DNA of 64,000 bases from Tumebacillus flagellatus (GTDB lineage: Bacteria; Bacillota; Bacilli; Tumebacillales; Tumebacillaceae): assembly GCF_000714935.1 (NCBI RefSeq), contig NZ_JMIR01000010.1, positions 1 to 64,000 on the forward strand, given 5' to 3'. The position numbers and the translations under genes were made by a program. The notes below the pieces were generated by a model. It worked only from the letters and a program-made list of their open reading frames with translations, had not been told where the DNA came from and made no database searches. Shown here one piece after another: positions 42,809 to 51,344 of this stretch. Position 1 is the stretch's first letter. Every line of letters starts with the position of its first letter.

Positions 42809-42837
42809 ACATGCGCTATTTGTGGTAAGGTTCACCG
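42809..42837 (+). other. attR
   Basis: Element arm ACATGCG at 42809-42815, 13 nt, then core GGTTCACCG at 42829-42837. The chromosomal half-site continues to about 42860. Joined to the left flank it gives a putative attB with the same core in its centre. Confidence 0.78.
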
Positions 42838-42935
42838 CAAGATATATAAACAATAGGAAACCTGCCAGGGAGTTTTCCTTCATCCCTCGCACGATGTAGG
42901 GACAAATTCCTTTTCTTTATATTCCAATTTGTCCA

Positions 42936-42976
42936 AAACAGGCCAACCCGCATTCTCACGGGTTGGCCTGTTTTTT
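42936..42976. terminator. Bidirectional terminator
   Basis: AACAGGCCAACCCG and CGGGTTGGCCTGTT form a 14-bp perfect stem with A and T tracts on either side; it ends the minus-strand gene stopping at 42987. Confidence 0.9.
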
Positions 42977-42986
42977 GGAAATCGTC

Positions 42987-43610
42987 CTACTTAAAATTCT
43001 TCCAATCCATCTTCGAGTTGTTCAGCAGATACTCGAAGTTGCTCTCCAGCTCTTTCTTCTCTTTCTCCCGGCGGTCAACTTCCGCTTTGCGCTTGGCTTC
43101 CTGCTCGGTTTTTTCCTTCTCCTTCAACTCATTGGACTGTTCTGTCAGTTTGGCGAGTTGCTCGGGGGAGAGGAGGTCTTTGAGCGTGGTCGGTTTGTCC
43201 TTGGGCAGGTCGTTTTGGTTGTAGCGCTGGTCGCGGCGCGGCGTGTTGCCGGCGATGCCGGATGCCGGTTTCTTGCCTTGTTTTTTCTTGTTCGTGCTCA
43301 TCGTGGATTTCACCCTTTCGTTCAGGTGGCCGCGCGCCCGCAGTTCGGCGAGCGCGCCGTGTTTGTCCTTGGCGACGAGAAACACCTCTTGCACGGCGTC
43401 TGTCGTCTTCGCCAAGAGCTTCAAGCCGCTGTCGGTAAAGTATTGAAACGTCAACTCTTCATGCTCCGACTTGTTCGGCGAGATCACGCCGGTGATCACC
43501 GACTGCACCTGCGGAAGTTTCGCGAGGTCGTCAAATACCGCCTCAAAGCCGCCGATGATCGTGTGCATTTTGGTCACGCCGTTTTCACGGTGACGATGCT
43601 TGCGGGCCAT
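42987..43610 (-). CDS. DUF2103-DUF3886 fusion protein
   Basis: The 207-residue protein has two parts. Residues 1-95 (KHRHRENGVTKMHTIIGG, VQSVITGVISPNKS) match the DUF2103 predicted metal-binding family. Residues 135-207 (TTLKDLLSPEQLAKLTEQ, a charged helix, then FEYLLNNSKMDWKNFK) match DUF3886/YqkE. They are usually separate proteins. The linker is Lys- and Asn-rich. Function unknown; it is 3 bp downstream of the YfhH-like gene and shares its transcript. Confidence 0.75.
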   Translation of the reverse strand: MARKHRHRENGVTKMHTIIGGFEAVFDDLAKLPQVQSVITGVISPNKSEHEELTFQYFTDSGLKLLAKTTDAVQEVFLVAKDKHGALAELRARGHLNERVKSTMSTNKKKQGKKPASGIAGNTPRRDQRYNQNDLPKDKPTTLKDLLSPEQLAKLTEQSNELKEKEKTEQEAKRKAEVDRREKEKKELESNFEYLLNNSKMDWKNFK

Positions 43611-43613
43611 CGT

Positions 43614-43916
43614 CTACACCAACATCGCCATCGGGTACGCCTCTTCCAAACGCACGCCGTTGCGATACCCCCACGCCATCACGCCGTCCATGCGCGTGAC
43701 TTCCAGCCGATCGGTCGTGTCGATCACGGTGTAAGTCTTGCCGATTTCAATGGAGTCAAGCGGCATCGTGTAGGACTTCGCCAAGTAATACTTGCGCTCC
43801 AACACGTCGAGTTCTTCGTATCGTTCGTCGGCGAGGGCCCGGTGCCCTTCGTCTTGCAAACGGGTCATCTCAGCTTCTAATTCTTCGCGGGTCATGTCTC
43901 GGTATAATTTCGCCAT
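43614..43916 (-). CDS. YfhH-like protein (DUF1811)
   Basis: The 100-residue protein opens MAKLYRDMTREELEAEMTRL and has LERKYYLAKSYTMPLDSI and GVMAWGYRNG, the DUF1811/YfhH pattern of a helical hairpin plus a small beta barrel. AAGGAG precedes the ATG. Function unknown. Confidence 0.82.
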   Translation of the reverse strand: MAKLYRDMTREELEAEMTRLQDEGHRALADERYEELDVLERKYYLAKSYTMPLDSIEIGKTYTVIDTTDRLEVTRMDGVMAWGYRNGVRLEEAYPMAMLV

Positions 43917-43975
43917 CAGGTAAGACTCCTTGCCTTCAGAAAGTAGATAGTTTCAGTATACCACAACCGCAGAGA

Positions 43976-44003
43976 TTGTCTTAAAACGGCCGCTTGGTAT
44001 AGA
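43976..44003 (+). promoter_or_regulatory. Promoter of the Gmad2 gene
   Basis: TTGTCT (43976-43981) and TATAGA (43998-44003) are 16 bp apart and point to the gene at 44047. A minus-strand TATACT near 43957-43962 may serve the divergent YfhH-like gene. Confidence 0.5.
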
Positions 44004-44046
44004 CTAGAAACAAAACCACTCTTGTGGATGCTTAGGGGGCGTTTGA

Positions 44047-44673
44047 ATGAGCTTCAAGAAATGGGCAGCGGCAGGCGCGGTCGTCATCGTTCTCGGCGGC
44101 GGATACACCGCGTACCGCTTCACGAAGGGAGACGACACTCCGGTTACCGCTCCGGCAGATCCCGCTCCGTCCAAACCGTCCGACAACACCGCCACGCCGC
44201 AACCGGCACCAGAAAACAACGGCACGACCCCGAGCAACGACACCAACAGCCCGAAACCGGCTGAGGGCGGCACCACGACGCCCGATTCGAACACCAACTC
44301 CGATCTCATCACGCTGTCCGCCTTCTCCGGCAGCGGTTCTTATCCGTTGAAAGGCAATGCGTTTGGCAACAACTCGTTTCAACTGGAGCGCATCGACTGG
44401 AGCGAATCGAGCAAAACCCTCTCCTTCGTCGGCAAGATGCGCGCGTTTGAAGCGGTCGGTTACTTCCGCGTGCGCGACAAAAACAAAGTCGTCATCGAGT
44501 CGGAGAGCCCGATCAAAGCCAGCGCCGGCGCGCCGGAATGGGGCACGATCAAAGCGGACCTCGCCCTCGTTCCCGAATACAAAGGCCAGCCGCTGTTCGT
44601 CGACTTCTACACTAAGAGCGCGAAGGACGGTTCCCGCACCGACATGCTCACGGTGAAACTGCAACTTCAATAG
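44047..44673 (+). CDS. Membrane-anchored Gmad2-like protein
   Basis: The 208-residue protein has an N-terminal membrane anchor (about residues 5-25), a Pro/Thr/Asn-rich linker (about 30-88) and an extracellular beta domain whose sequence, FEAVGYFRVRDKNKVVIESE, EWGTIKADL and TKSAKDGSRTDMLTVKLQ, follows the Gmad2 immunoglobulin-like fold of spore germination proteins. It is probably held at the outer face of the membrane. Its partner is unknown. Confidence 0.72.
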   Translation: MSFKKWAAAGAVVIVLGGGYTAYRFTKGDDTPVTAPADPAPSKPSDNTATPQPAPENNGTTPSNDTNSPKPAEGGTTTPDSNTNSDLITLSAFSGSGSYPLKGNAFGNNSFQLERIDWSESSKTLSFVGKMRAFEAVGYFRVRDKNKVVIESESPIKASAGAPEWGTIKADLALVPEYKGQPLFVDFYTKSAKDGSRTDMLTVKLQLQ

Positions 44674-44794
44674 TAGAAACACAACTTACAAACGGCAGAA
44701 ATCCGGCTGAATCCCCACTGAAACTCCGCTGAAATTCACCAAAACGAATTCTGCAATACGAATTCAGCAAAACCCAAAGCGAGGAATGACTCAC

Positions 44795-45319
44795 ATGGAG
44801 AAACAACCCTACCTCGGCCTGCTCTCCGGGCAGGAAGCTCTGGACGAGCTTCGCAAGTTCCCGTTGCCCGTCGGAACCGGCATCTTGCACATCCCGGACC
44901 AAGAACTCACGTGGCCGATGCTCGTGCCCCAAGGCGGCGTGCACGTTCGTTTGGCACCCGGCGACGAGCAAGAATTGACGTACGGCATGGTGACGGGTCT
45001 CGTGGTGTTTGAAGACACGTTCCATCTGATCGGCCGCGTCGACTACGCGCTGCGCGACGCCGAGCACACCGCGCTGTTCCGCTTGGAGTGGAACGCCGAC
45101 AAAGCGATGCTCGAATCGATCGGGGAACTGGGCATTCTCGTCCTGAGCGACGAAGTGCCGCCGAAATTCGCCGGACGTGAAGAGCTGGTGACGTACCTCT
45201 CGAACGTTCCGACGTTCGTTTGCCAACTTGACGAACAAGAACTGCACCGCCTGCGCGTTCAGATGATCCGGATGAACGCCCAAGCGCAGTTTTTGACCCA
45301 ATCGAACTCGGCTGAATGA
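44795..45319 (+). CDS. Hypothetical cytosolic protein
   Basis: The 174-residue product (from the ATG at 44795, 9 nt after GAGGA) is acidic and soluble, with no family recognised. Segments: GTGILHIPDQELTWPMLVP, FHLIGRVDYALRDAEHTALF, NVPTFVCQLDEQELHRL. A terminator follows directly. The upstream ATG at 44786 would leave no room for the ribosome site. Confidence 0.65.
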   Translation: MEKQPYLGLLSGQEALDELRKFPLPVGTGILHIPDQELTWPMLVPQGGVHVRLAPGDEQELTYGMVTGLVVFEDTFHLIGRVDYALRDAEHTALFRLEWNADKAMLESIGELGILVLSDEVPPKFAGREELVTYLSNVPTFVCQLDEQELHRLRVQMIRMNAQAQFLTQSNSAE

Positions 45320-45368
45320 AAAAAAGACCCGGTGCGGCACCCTCGTGCTGCAGCGGGTCTTTTTTTTA
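45319..45368. terminator. Terminator between convergent genes
   Basis: AAAAAGACCCG and CGGGTCTTTTTTT pair around a GC-rich loop; it serves the gene before it and the convergent ytrI. Confidence 0.88.
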
Positions 45369-45866
45369 TGGAATGGGAGTCGGGGGGTCCGTTTCGTGCT
45401 TGAGGGTTTGGGCTTCCTTGAGCGCGTCGACGTAGATCGTGGTCGTCTCGCCGATGAACACCGACGAAATCTGCAAGTGCAGCGCTTGCCCGCCGATCTC
45501 CAAGGAACGGCCGTCGAGGAGTTTTTTGAACAGGCCGGGGTCGTTTTCGAGCAGGGTAAGTTCTTTGTCGAGCATGGAGTTCAGTTGGCGTTTGACTTCG
45601 CGCTGGACGGCGACTTTGGCGAACTCGTCCGGGGCGTTCTCGACGACGATGTTGAGTTTGCGCAAGCGGCGGTCTTTGTACGTTTGTGCATGCGACAGTT
45701 CGTCCTCCAACTTTTGCTTGTCTTCCAGCACTTGCCGGTAGCTTTCCCGGCATTGCAGATATTTGAGGTAGAGCAGGTCCAAGTCGTGTCCGCGCAACGC
45801 CAAGAGAGCCGATGCGCCAAACAGGGTGCCGACCAACAGCGTGGCGATAAATTGGCGGTTCTTCAT
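45366..45866 (-). CDS. ytrI: Sporulation protein YtrI-like
   Basis: The 166-residue product has one N-terminal helix (MKNRQFIATLLVGTLFGASA) then a coiled coil (QVLEDKQKLEDELSHAQTYK) and a beta-rich C-terminal region. Size, topology and the overlap (ATGA) with ytrH match YtrI, a mother-cell membrane protein needed for efficient sporulation. The identity leans on the gene pair more than on motifs. Confidence 0.78.
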   Translation of the reverse strand: MKNRQFIATLLVGTLFGASALLALRGHDLDLLYLKYLQCRESYRQVLEDKQKLEDELSHAQTYKDRRLRKLNIVVENAPDEFAKVAVQREVKRQLNSMLDKELTLLENDPGLFKKLLDGRSLEIGGQALHLQISSVFIGETTTIYVDALKEAQTLKHETDPPTPIP

Positions 45867-46186
45867 CGGATATCTCCCACCAGCCACTTCACGATATAAA
45901 ACCCGGCATTGCAGCCGAGAAACGCCGCGATCACATAGCAAAATTGTTTGACGATGCCGCCGAGTTGCAAGTCGAGCACGCCGTTGTCGATCAGTTTCAA
46001 CGTGTCAAATGTGCCGCCGAGCGCGGAAACCAACGCCCAGATCTTCAACTGCTCCGCGAGCTTCAGCATGGAGTTCATCGGGGGATGGTGCATGAGAAAC
46101 GCGCCGAGGGCACCGACCACCGACCCGCCGATCACGATCCCGAGCGCCACGAAAAAATCCAACACCACCGTACTGAAAAAAGGCAC
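45863..46186 (-). CDS. ytrH: Sporulation protein YtrH
   Basis: The 107-residue membrane protein (VVLDFFVALGIVIGGSVVG, HHPPMNSMLKLAEQLKIWA, LGCNAGFYIVKWLVG) has about three helices and the YtrH-family motif with IWALVSALGGTFDTLK. In Bacillus ytrGHI are sigma-E-dependent sporulation genes. It is translationally coupled to the downstream ytrI. Confidence 0.88.
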   Translation of the reverse strand: MPFFSTVVLDFFVALGIVIGGSVVGALGAFLMHHPPMNSMLKLAEQLKIWALVSALGGTFDTLKLIDNGVLDLQLGGIVKQFCYVIAAFLGCNAGFYIVKWLVGDIR

Positions 46187-46351
46187 CGCGATCCTCTCCC
46201 TCCACCACCGTTGTCCCTCTTGGTCATGTCTATGCGCCGCGGACTGCGGACATGTATCGGGGAGTGTAAAAGCGGCATCCCCTAGTTTTCAGAGAATTTC
46301 TTCTTTACAGGGGAGCTTTGTTAAGAATACAATCGTATCATACAAAAGTAT

Positions 46352-46381
46352 TTGACTCGCTCGTTGAGAAATTTGTAAGAT
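46352..46381 (+). promoter_or_regulatory. Sigma-A-like promoter of the MFS gene
   Basis: TTGACT and TAAGAT are 18 bp apart; the transcript would start about 30 bp before the MFS start codon. Confidence 0.55.
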
Positions 46382-46415
46382 GTAAGAGAACGGGGAATGG
46401 GGGAGGGGTGTCAGG

Positions 46416-47651
46416 ATGATCGCTTTCTTAAAGAGCAATCCCAGGTTCTTTCGATTTTGGTTAGCCGGTTGGGCTTCTGAAATCGGAGACTGGGTGCGCA
46501 ACATCACGATGATGTTCTTGGTACTGGACCTCTCAAACGGTTCGGCGATGTCCTTGTCGATCAATTTGTTTTGCGAGTTTGCTCCGATCTTTCTGTTCGG
46601 GTTGTTTGTGGGCGCGCTGGCGGACCGTTGGAACCGGCAACGAACGATCATGGGAGCTATCTTATTCCGGGCCATCATCATGGTCTTTTTAATCCTTGCG
46701 TATCTGGCGGGCTCGTTGCTTTTGATCTACGTGTGCGGGTTCGTGTCGGCGATCGGGACACTGTTCTTCCGCAGTGCGAACCAGTCGTTTCTCATGCTGT
46801 TCGTCGAAGGCGTGGAAGAGCGCAAAACCGCGACGGCGATGCGACAGACGGCGACGTCGTCCGTGCAGTTGCTCGGGCCGACGGCCGGAGCTTCGTTTTA
46901 TCTGATGATGGGGGCGGGCGGCAGTTTGGCGATCACCATCTTCATGTTCTTGGTGGCGGTGTTCCTCGTCTCCACGATTCGCGTCGAACAGCCGGAAATG
47001 TCAACGAAACGGACGTTTGCCGGCATCTGGAAGGATGTCCAGGACGGGTTTCGCTACTCGTGGTCGAACCCGTATGTGCGGCCGATCTTGTTCACGAACA
47101 TGATCTACGGCTTCGCAGCCGGCATCATCAACGTGCTGGAAGTGTTTATCATCACCGATTTCCTCGGGCTGCCCAAGGAATGGATGGCGCTTCTCGCCAC
47201 CGTTCAGGGAGCGGGGATGCTGGTGGGGTCGCTGTTCGTCAACAAGCTCAAGCTCTCTTTGCACCGCATGATGCCGGTCGGCCTGATCGTGGTGGGCGTG
47301 TTTCTCGCCGGGATGGTCGCGTTCCGCTCGTTCTACGCGACGGCCGCTTCGTTGGTGCTGTTTTCCTTCGGCATGATCATGGTCACGTTCGGCATGCAAG
47401 CGATGAAGCAGATCAAAGTGGAGTTCGCATATCAAGGCCGCGCGGGGATGTCGATGTCTTCCGCGTTTAACGGCTTCATGGTCGTGACGATGCTGGCTTC
47501 CGGCTGGTTGGCGAAACTCTACACCATCCGTCCGGTCATCGTCTTGGCAGGTCTTGCGGCGACGCTGTCCGGTTTGATTCTGTACACCGTCTTCCAACGC
47601 AACTTGCGCCAAGAGCAGATGAGGGTCTCCGCCAACTCGGAAGTGGCGTAG
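46416..47651 (+). CDS. MFS transporter
   Basis: The 411-residue protein has about twelve membrane helices. FRFWLAGWASEIGDWVRN and VGALADRWNRQRTIM give the motif-A-like loop between helices 2 and 3, RQTATSSVQLLGPTAGA lies in the middle, and PVGLIVVGVFLAGM is part of the second half. It resembles the enterobactin-exporter/macrolide-efflux-like group. Substrate unknown. GGGGGAGGGG lies before the ATG. Confidence 0.88.
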   Translation: MIAFLKSNPRFFRFWLAGWASEIGDWVRNITMMFLVLDLSNGSAMSLSINLFCEFAPIFLFGLFVGALADRWNRQRTIMGAILFRAIIMVFLILAYLAGSLLLIYVCGFVSAIGTLFFRSANQSFLMLFVEGVEERKTATAMRQTATSSVQLLGPTAGASFYLMMGAGGSLAITIFMFLVAVFLVSTIRVEQPEMSTKRTFAGIWKDVQDGFRYSWSNPYVRPILFTNMIYGFAAGIINVLEVFIITDFLGLPKEWMALLATVQGAGMLVGSLFVNKLKLSLHRMMPVGLIVVGVFLAGMVAFRSFYATAASLVLFSFGMIMVTFGMQAMKQIKVEFAYQGRAGMSMSSAFNGFMVVTMLASGWLAKLYTIRPVIVLAGLAATLSGLILYTVFQRNLRQEQMRVSANSEVA

Positions 47652-47703
47652 ACGCTGTTCCATCGTCTGTAACGGGAAGATGATGAAATCATGAAAATTG
47701 GAT

Positions 47704-47744
47704 AAAAAAGGGCATCTCCGCGCGTCGGACGATGCCCTTTTTTT
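47704..47744 (+). terminator. Terminator of the MFS gene
   Basis: AAAAAAGGGCATC pairs with GATGCCCTTTTTTT. Confidence 0.9.
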
Positions 47745-47802
47745 CGACACTGTGCTACAATGTGAAGGTGTTCCAAAGTCAAGTGAATTGAAGGTGTAGG
47801 AC

Positions 47803-49149
47803 ATGACTCCGTTGATGCGGATCTTTTGGGCGTTGTTCTATAAGTTTTTCCTCTCCGGGATATCGTTTGTGACGTCGATCGTCACGGCCCGCTACTTGGG
47901 GCCGACCGGCCGGGGATACCTGACGAACACGCAAACGTATTTCAGCTATTATTCGCCGGTGATCGGCACATTCAGCGAATACATCCCGTACGGGATCAAT
48001 AAGAAAAAGCGCGATCCGCAAGCGGTGTTCTCCACCTCTCTGCAATACTACGCGGTGCTGGCGGGCCTGCTGTTCGTCTTGGCGCTGCTCGGGACGAAGT
48101 GGCTGTGGAACGGCTTCTGGGACATCGACCCGCTGGCGACGCGCGGGGCGTGGATCGTCGGAATCATGGCGCCGTTTGCGATGTTCCACGTCTACGTCAC
48201 GCGCTTGATGTGGGGTCTGAACGAACTGGAGTGGCTGAACCGCTTGAACACCGTGCAAGCGGTGGTGTTCCTCGTGCTGATGCTCCTCGACGTGTTCGTG
48301 CTGCGTCCGCAAGAGCTCTCGCAGACGATCTCCGTGATCGCGGCGTGGTTTGGGTCGTACGTGTTGACGTCGCTGTTCTCGCTCTATGTCGTGCGGCGCA
48401 AGACGAACTTCCGCATCTCGTTGCGGGGGGATCGGGAGATTCGCCGCGAGACGATGAGCTTCGGCTTGCAACTCGTCGGCGCGAACTTGCTCTGGATTCT
48501 CAACGCGCGCATCGACTTTCAATTGGTGTTCTGGTTGCTCGGGCCGACCAACATGGGTGTCTATTCCATTGCGATCATCACAGCCGAGCTGTTGAACGTG
48601 CTCTCGTCGTCCGTGTTGCAAGTCGTCTTGACGCGCATGTCCACGCTGGAAGAGAAAGACTCCACGCTGCTGACAGCGCGCACGTTCCGCCACACGGCGG
48701 TCGTGGTCATCCTCTCGGTGATCGGGATGTACACCGTGATGGTCTGGGTGATGGAGCTGGCGTACGGTGCGAAGTTTGAAGCTGCCACGCCGATCTTCCG
48801 CATCGTGGTGCCGGGAATTGCTTTGTACGGGTTAACGACGGTGCTCACGACGTTTTTCAACAACCAGTTGGGACGCCCGCGTGTGACGACACTGCTGCAA
48901 GCCGTCTCGATTCTCACCAACGTCGTCGTGTCCGTGCTGTTGATTCCGCACTTTGGCATGGTGGGCAGCGCGTGGGCGAAGACGGCGGCGTACTTGACGA
49001 TGTTCCTCGTCTCCGCCTACAGTTTCGGACGTCTGACCGGCTATCCGGTGCGCAAACTGTTCTACTTGCAACCGGAGGAAGTCGAGCAGTACCGGACGTT
49101 GTTCCGCAAGATTCGGGCAAAACTGCAAAGAAAAACCGCGGCCGAGTGA
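47803..49149 (+). CDS. Polysaccharide (Wzx-type) flippase-like protein
   Basis: The 448-residue protein has twelve to fourteen hydrophobic segments and the start MTPLMRIFWALFYKFFLSGI, SFVTSIVTARYLGPTGRGYL, the typical opening of polysaccharide biosynthesis/flippase proteins. A C-terminal half with NQLGRPRVTTLLQAVSI resembles the same group. It probably flips a lipid-linked sugar. No glycosyltransferase is next to it, so the substrate is open. Confidence 0.85.
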   Translation: MTPLMRIFWALFYKFFLSGISFVTSIVTARYLGPTGRGYLTNTQTYFSYYSPVIGTFSEYIPYGINKKKRDPQAVFSTSLQYYAVLAGLLFVLALLGTKWLWNGFWDIDPLATRGAWIVGIMAPFAMFHVYVTRLMWGLNELEWLNRLNTVQAVVFLVLMLLDVFVLRPQELSQTISVIAAWFGSYVLTSLFSLYVVRRKTNFRISLRGDREIRRETMSFGLQLVGANLLWILNARIDFQLVFWLLGPTNMGVYSIAIITAELLNVLSSSVLQVVLTRMSTLEEKDSTLLTARTFRHTAVVVILSVIGMYTVMVWVMELAYGAKFEAATPIFRIVVPGIALYGLTTVLTTFFNNQLGRPRVTTLLQAVSILTNVVVSVLLIPHFGMVGSAWAKTAAYLTMFLVSAYSFGRLTGYPVRKLFYLQPEEVEQYRTLFRKIRAKLQRKTAAE

Positions 49150-49165
49150 CGGGCGCGGTTTTTTC
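49131..49165 (+). terminator. Terminator overlapping the flippase gene end
   Basis: AACCGCG and CGCGGTT with six T; the stem starts before the stop codon. Confidence 0.75.
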
Positions 49166-49195
49166 ATGAAAGTTGTATGGAGTTCAGATCCTGGA

Positions 49196-49411
49196 CTACG
49201 AGTCGCGGCGACGGCGGGCGCTCGCTTGGTAGTAGCGCTCGATGGTGATCTTCATCTTGCGGTAGAAGATCAGCACGATTAAGATGCAAAGCGCCACATT
49301 GATATAGGGAAGATACGGCGAGGCCGCCGTGTTGGCCAAAACCCGTGAGACGCTCACAGTCAGAACCACGGTGAACAGCAACGTGTTGAAAAACGGAGCG
49401 AATCTTGCCAC
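49196..49411 (-). CDS. Small two-helix membrane protein
   Basis: The 71-residue product has helices at about residues 7-26 and 33-51, then a basic tail ending ARRRRDS. No family is recognised. AGAGAGGGA lies before the ATG. Confidence 0.65.
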   Translation of the reverse strand: MARFAPFFNTLLFTVVLTVSVSRVLANTAASPYLPYINVALCILIVLIFYRKMKITIERYYQASARRRRDS

Positions 49412-49490
49412 AGAATGATCCCTCTCTTCTCTGCATCAGGTACCATTCAGTATATCATTTCATTGAAAAAAACAACAGTCATTTCCAGTT

Positions 49491-49829
49491 TTACATGTCC
49501 CATTTCAACTGGCGGCCGCCCACCACATGGTAGTGCAGGTGGAAGACGGTCTGCTGCCCGTGTTCGCCCGTGTTGGTGATCACGCGGAAGCCGGACTGAT
49601 CGACGCCGAGTTCGCGGGCGACGTGTTGGATGCCTTGGTGAATCTTCAGGAGCGTTTCACTGTCTTCCGGAGCGATTTCCAACACGTTGCGGATGTGTTT
49701 TTTCGGAATGACGAGCGCGTGAACGGGCGCGATCGGGTTGATGTCGTGGAACGCGAAGACGTGCTCGTCCTCGTAGATTTTCTTGGACGGGATTTCGCCC
49801 GCGATGATTTTGCAGAAGATGCAATCCAT
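49491..49829 (-). CDS. HIT family nucleotide hydrolase (HinT-like)
   Basis: The 112-residue enzyme opens MDCIFCKIIAGEIPSKKIYE and ends with HLHYHVVGGRQL, which includes the histidine triad HxHxH. It hydrolyses purine nucleoside phosphoramidates and related adducts. AAGGAGG precedes the ATG. The full triad and length indicate an active HinT. Confidence 0.95.
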   Translation of the reverse strand: MDCIFCKIIAGEIPSKKIYEDEHVFAFHDINPIAPVHALVIPKKHIRNVLEIAPEDSETLLKIHQGIQHVARELGVDQSGFRVITNTGEHGQQTVFHLHYHVVGGRQLKWDM

Positions 49830-49945
49830 ACAGAAATTCCTCCTTGGCCGTTGAATGGTCGTCCTCTACTCAGAGTACCAGATTCCAGATACAAAGGGAA
49901 TTGTCGCCAAGGCGTGGAATACAGATAGAAGTGGAGGAGATTTCT

Positions 49946-51193
49946 GTGAAGAAAAAAATAATCTGGCGCCTCATCAGCTTCGTGCTGGTGGTCGTGGTGC
50001 TGTTTGCCGGATACAACGTGTATTCGATGTTTTCGTTCTTCCATACGGTCAGCGCGAACAAACCGTTCTCAACGGGGAACCAACCGCTGAACACGGCAAA
50101 ATGGGAGGGCAAGGGTGTGGTGAACATCCTGTTTATGGGGGTGGACCGCCGCGACCCGAACGACCGGCCGCGTTCCGACACGATGCTGCTCGCCAGCATC
50201 AACCCGGACACGAAGCAAGTATCGGTGTTCTCGATCATGCGCGACACCTATGTGGACATCCCCGGCGTGGGCAAGTCGAAAATCAACGCCGCGTTCGCCG
50301 ACGGCGGGCCGGAACTGCTGATCGACACGGTCCAGAACTTCTTGAAGATCCCGATTCACTATTATGTCGCGACCGACTTTGAGGGATTTGCCAAGATCGT
50401 CGACGCCATCGGCGGGATCGACGTCAACGTGCCGGAAGACTTCGTGCACGCGGACGACGGCATCTACGACATTAATTTGAAAAAAGGTCAGCAGCACTTG
50501 AACGGGCAGCAGGCGCTCGAATACGTGCGCTTCCGGGGAACGCCGCGCGCCGACTTCGACCGCACGGAACGCCAGCGCGAAGTGATCAAACTGATCGCGG
50601 AGAAGATGAAATCCCCCGGCATGCTCGTCAAAGCGCCGCAAATTCTCAAAACGATCGAGCCGTACACGCAATCGAACCTCGGCGACAACTTGTTCTCGCT
50701 GGGGACGCTCGCGCTCTCGCTCGACGCTTCGAACATGAAGACCGAACAGATCCCGCCGGTGGAAGCTCTTACGGAGACTTACGTAGGCGACGAAGCGGTG
50801 CTGATGCCAAACGTCGGCCTCGTGCGCGACTATGTGCAGGGCATCCTCAACGACCCGAATTCCGCCGCGAACGCTTCCGGCACTGCGGAACGGAATTCCA
50901 ATTCGAACTCCAATTCCTCAGGCACGGGCAATTCCGCCGCCGCCAGCGGCTCCGGCACGAAAAGCCAGAACGGCAGCAGCAAACCCGCCAAGTCCGGCTC
51001 CGGCAAAACGGTGGTCGTGACCGGTGAGACGGTCAACTTGCGCGCCAAGCCCGGCACGGAGTACCAAGTGATCGGGCAAGTCTTCCAAGGCGACGTCCTC
51101 ACCGTGGAAGACCAAGTGGGCGACTGGTACTACGTGCAGACGGAGAGCGGCATGTACGGCTACGTGACGTCGGCGCTCGTCCAACCGCAGTAA
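49946..51193 (+). CDS. LCP family protein with C-terminal SH3 domain
   Basis: A GTG at 49946, 6 nt after GGAGGAG, opens a 415-residue protein: N-terminal helix (KKIIWRLISFVLVVVVLF), the LytR-CpsA-Psr domain (about 55-290; GVDRRDPNDRPRSDTMLL, SIMRDTYVDIPG, FRGTPRADFDRTERQREV with the phosphate-binding Arg and Asp), a Ser/Asn-rich linker, and a bacterial SH3 domain (about 350-415, VNLRAKPGTEY). It should attach wall teichoic acid-type polymers to peptidoglycan outside the membrane. Confidence 0.94.
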   Translation: MKKKIIWRLISFVLVVVVLFAGYNVYSMFSFFHTVSANKPFSTGNQPLNTAKWEGKGVVNILFMGVDRRDPNDRPRSDTMLLASINPDTKQVSVFSIMRDTYVDIPGVGKSKINAAFADGGPELLIDTVQNFLKIPIHYYVATDFEGFAKIVDAIGGIDVNVPEDFVHADDGIYDINLKKGQQHLNGQQALEYVRFRGTPRADFDRTERQREVIKLIAEKMKSPGMLVKAPQILKTIEPYTQSNLGDNLFSLGTLALSLDASNMKTEQIPPVEALTETYVGDEAVLMPNVGLVRDYVQGILNDPNSAANASGTAERNSNSNSNSSGTGNSAAASGSGTKSQNGSSKPAKSGSGKTVVVTGETVNLRAKPGTEYQVIGQVFQGDVLTVEDQVGDWYYVQTESGMYGYVTSALVQPQ

Positions 51194-51213
51194 CAGAACC
51201 CGATACGCATGAC

Positions 51214-51250
51214 CAAAAAGCCCCGGGCTTCCGCCTGAGGGCTTTTTTCT
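51214..51250 (+). terminator. Terminator
   Basis: AAAAAGCCC and GGGCTTTTTT pair around a short loop. Confidence 0.85.
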
Positions 51251-51344
51251 TTCTCAAAACAAAGGGGAAATCCCTAACAAAAAGCACACCCCCCCGCATA
51301 TATTGAGGGTACTACACGAGGGCACGAAGGAGGGGTGTCGCTAG

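Larger units (their letters stand above)
33565..42837 (+). mobile_element. 9.26-kb integrative element of a large serine recombinase
   Basis: The nonamer GGTTCACCG occurs at 33565-33573 and 42829-42837 as a direct repeat. Just inside lie inverted heptamers: CGCATGT 13 nt after the left GGTTCACC, and ACATGCG 13 nt before the right one. Circularising the segment would rebuild ACATGCG-N13-GGTTCACC-N13-CGCATGT, a symmetric 48-bp attP with a TC centre flanked by GGT and ACC, as expected for serine integrases. The recombinase is at 39845-41479. The content is AT-richer than the flanks, mostly of unknown genes plus defence-like cargo. It sits between the type I toxin locus and a terminator region, breaking no recognised gene. 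Confidence 0.82.
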
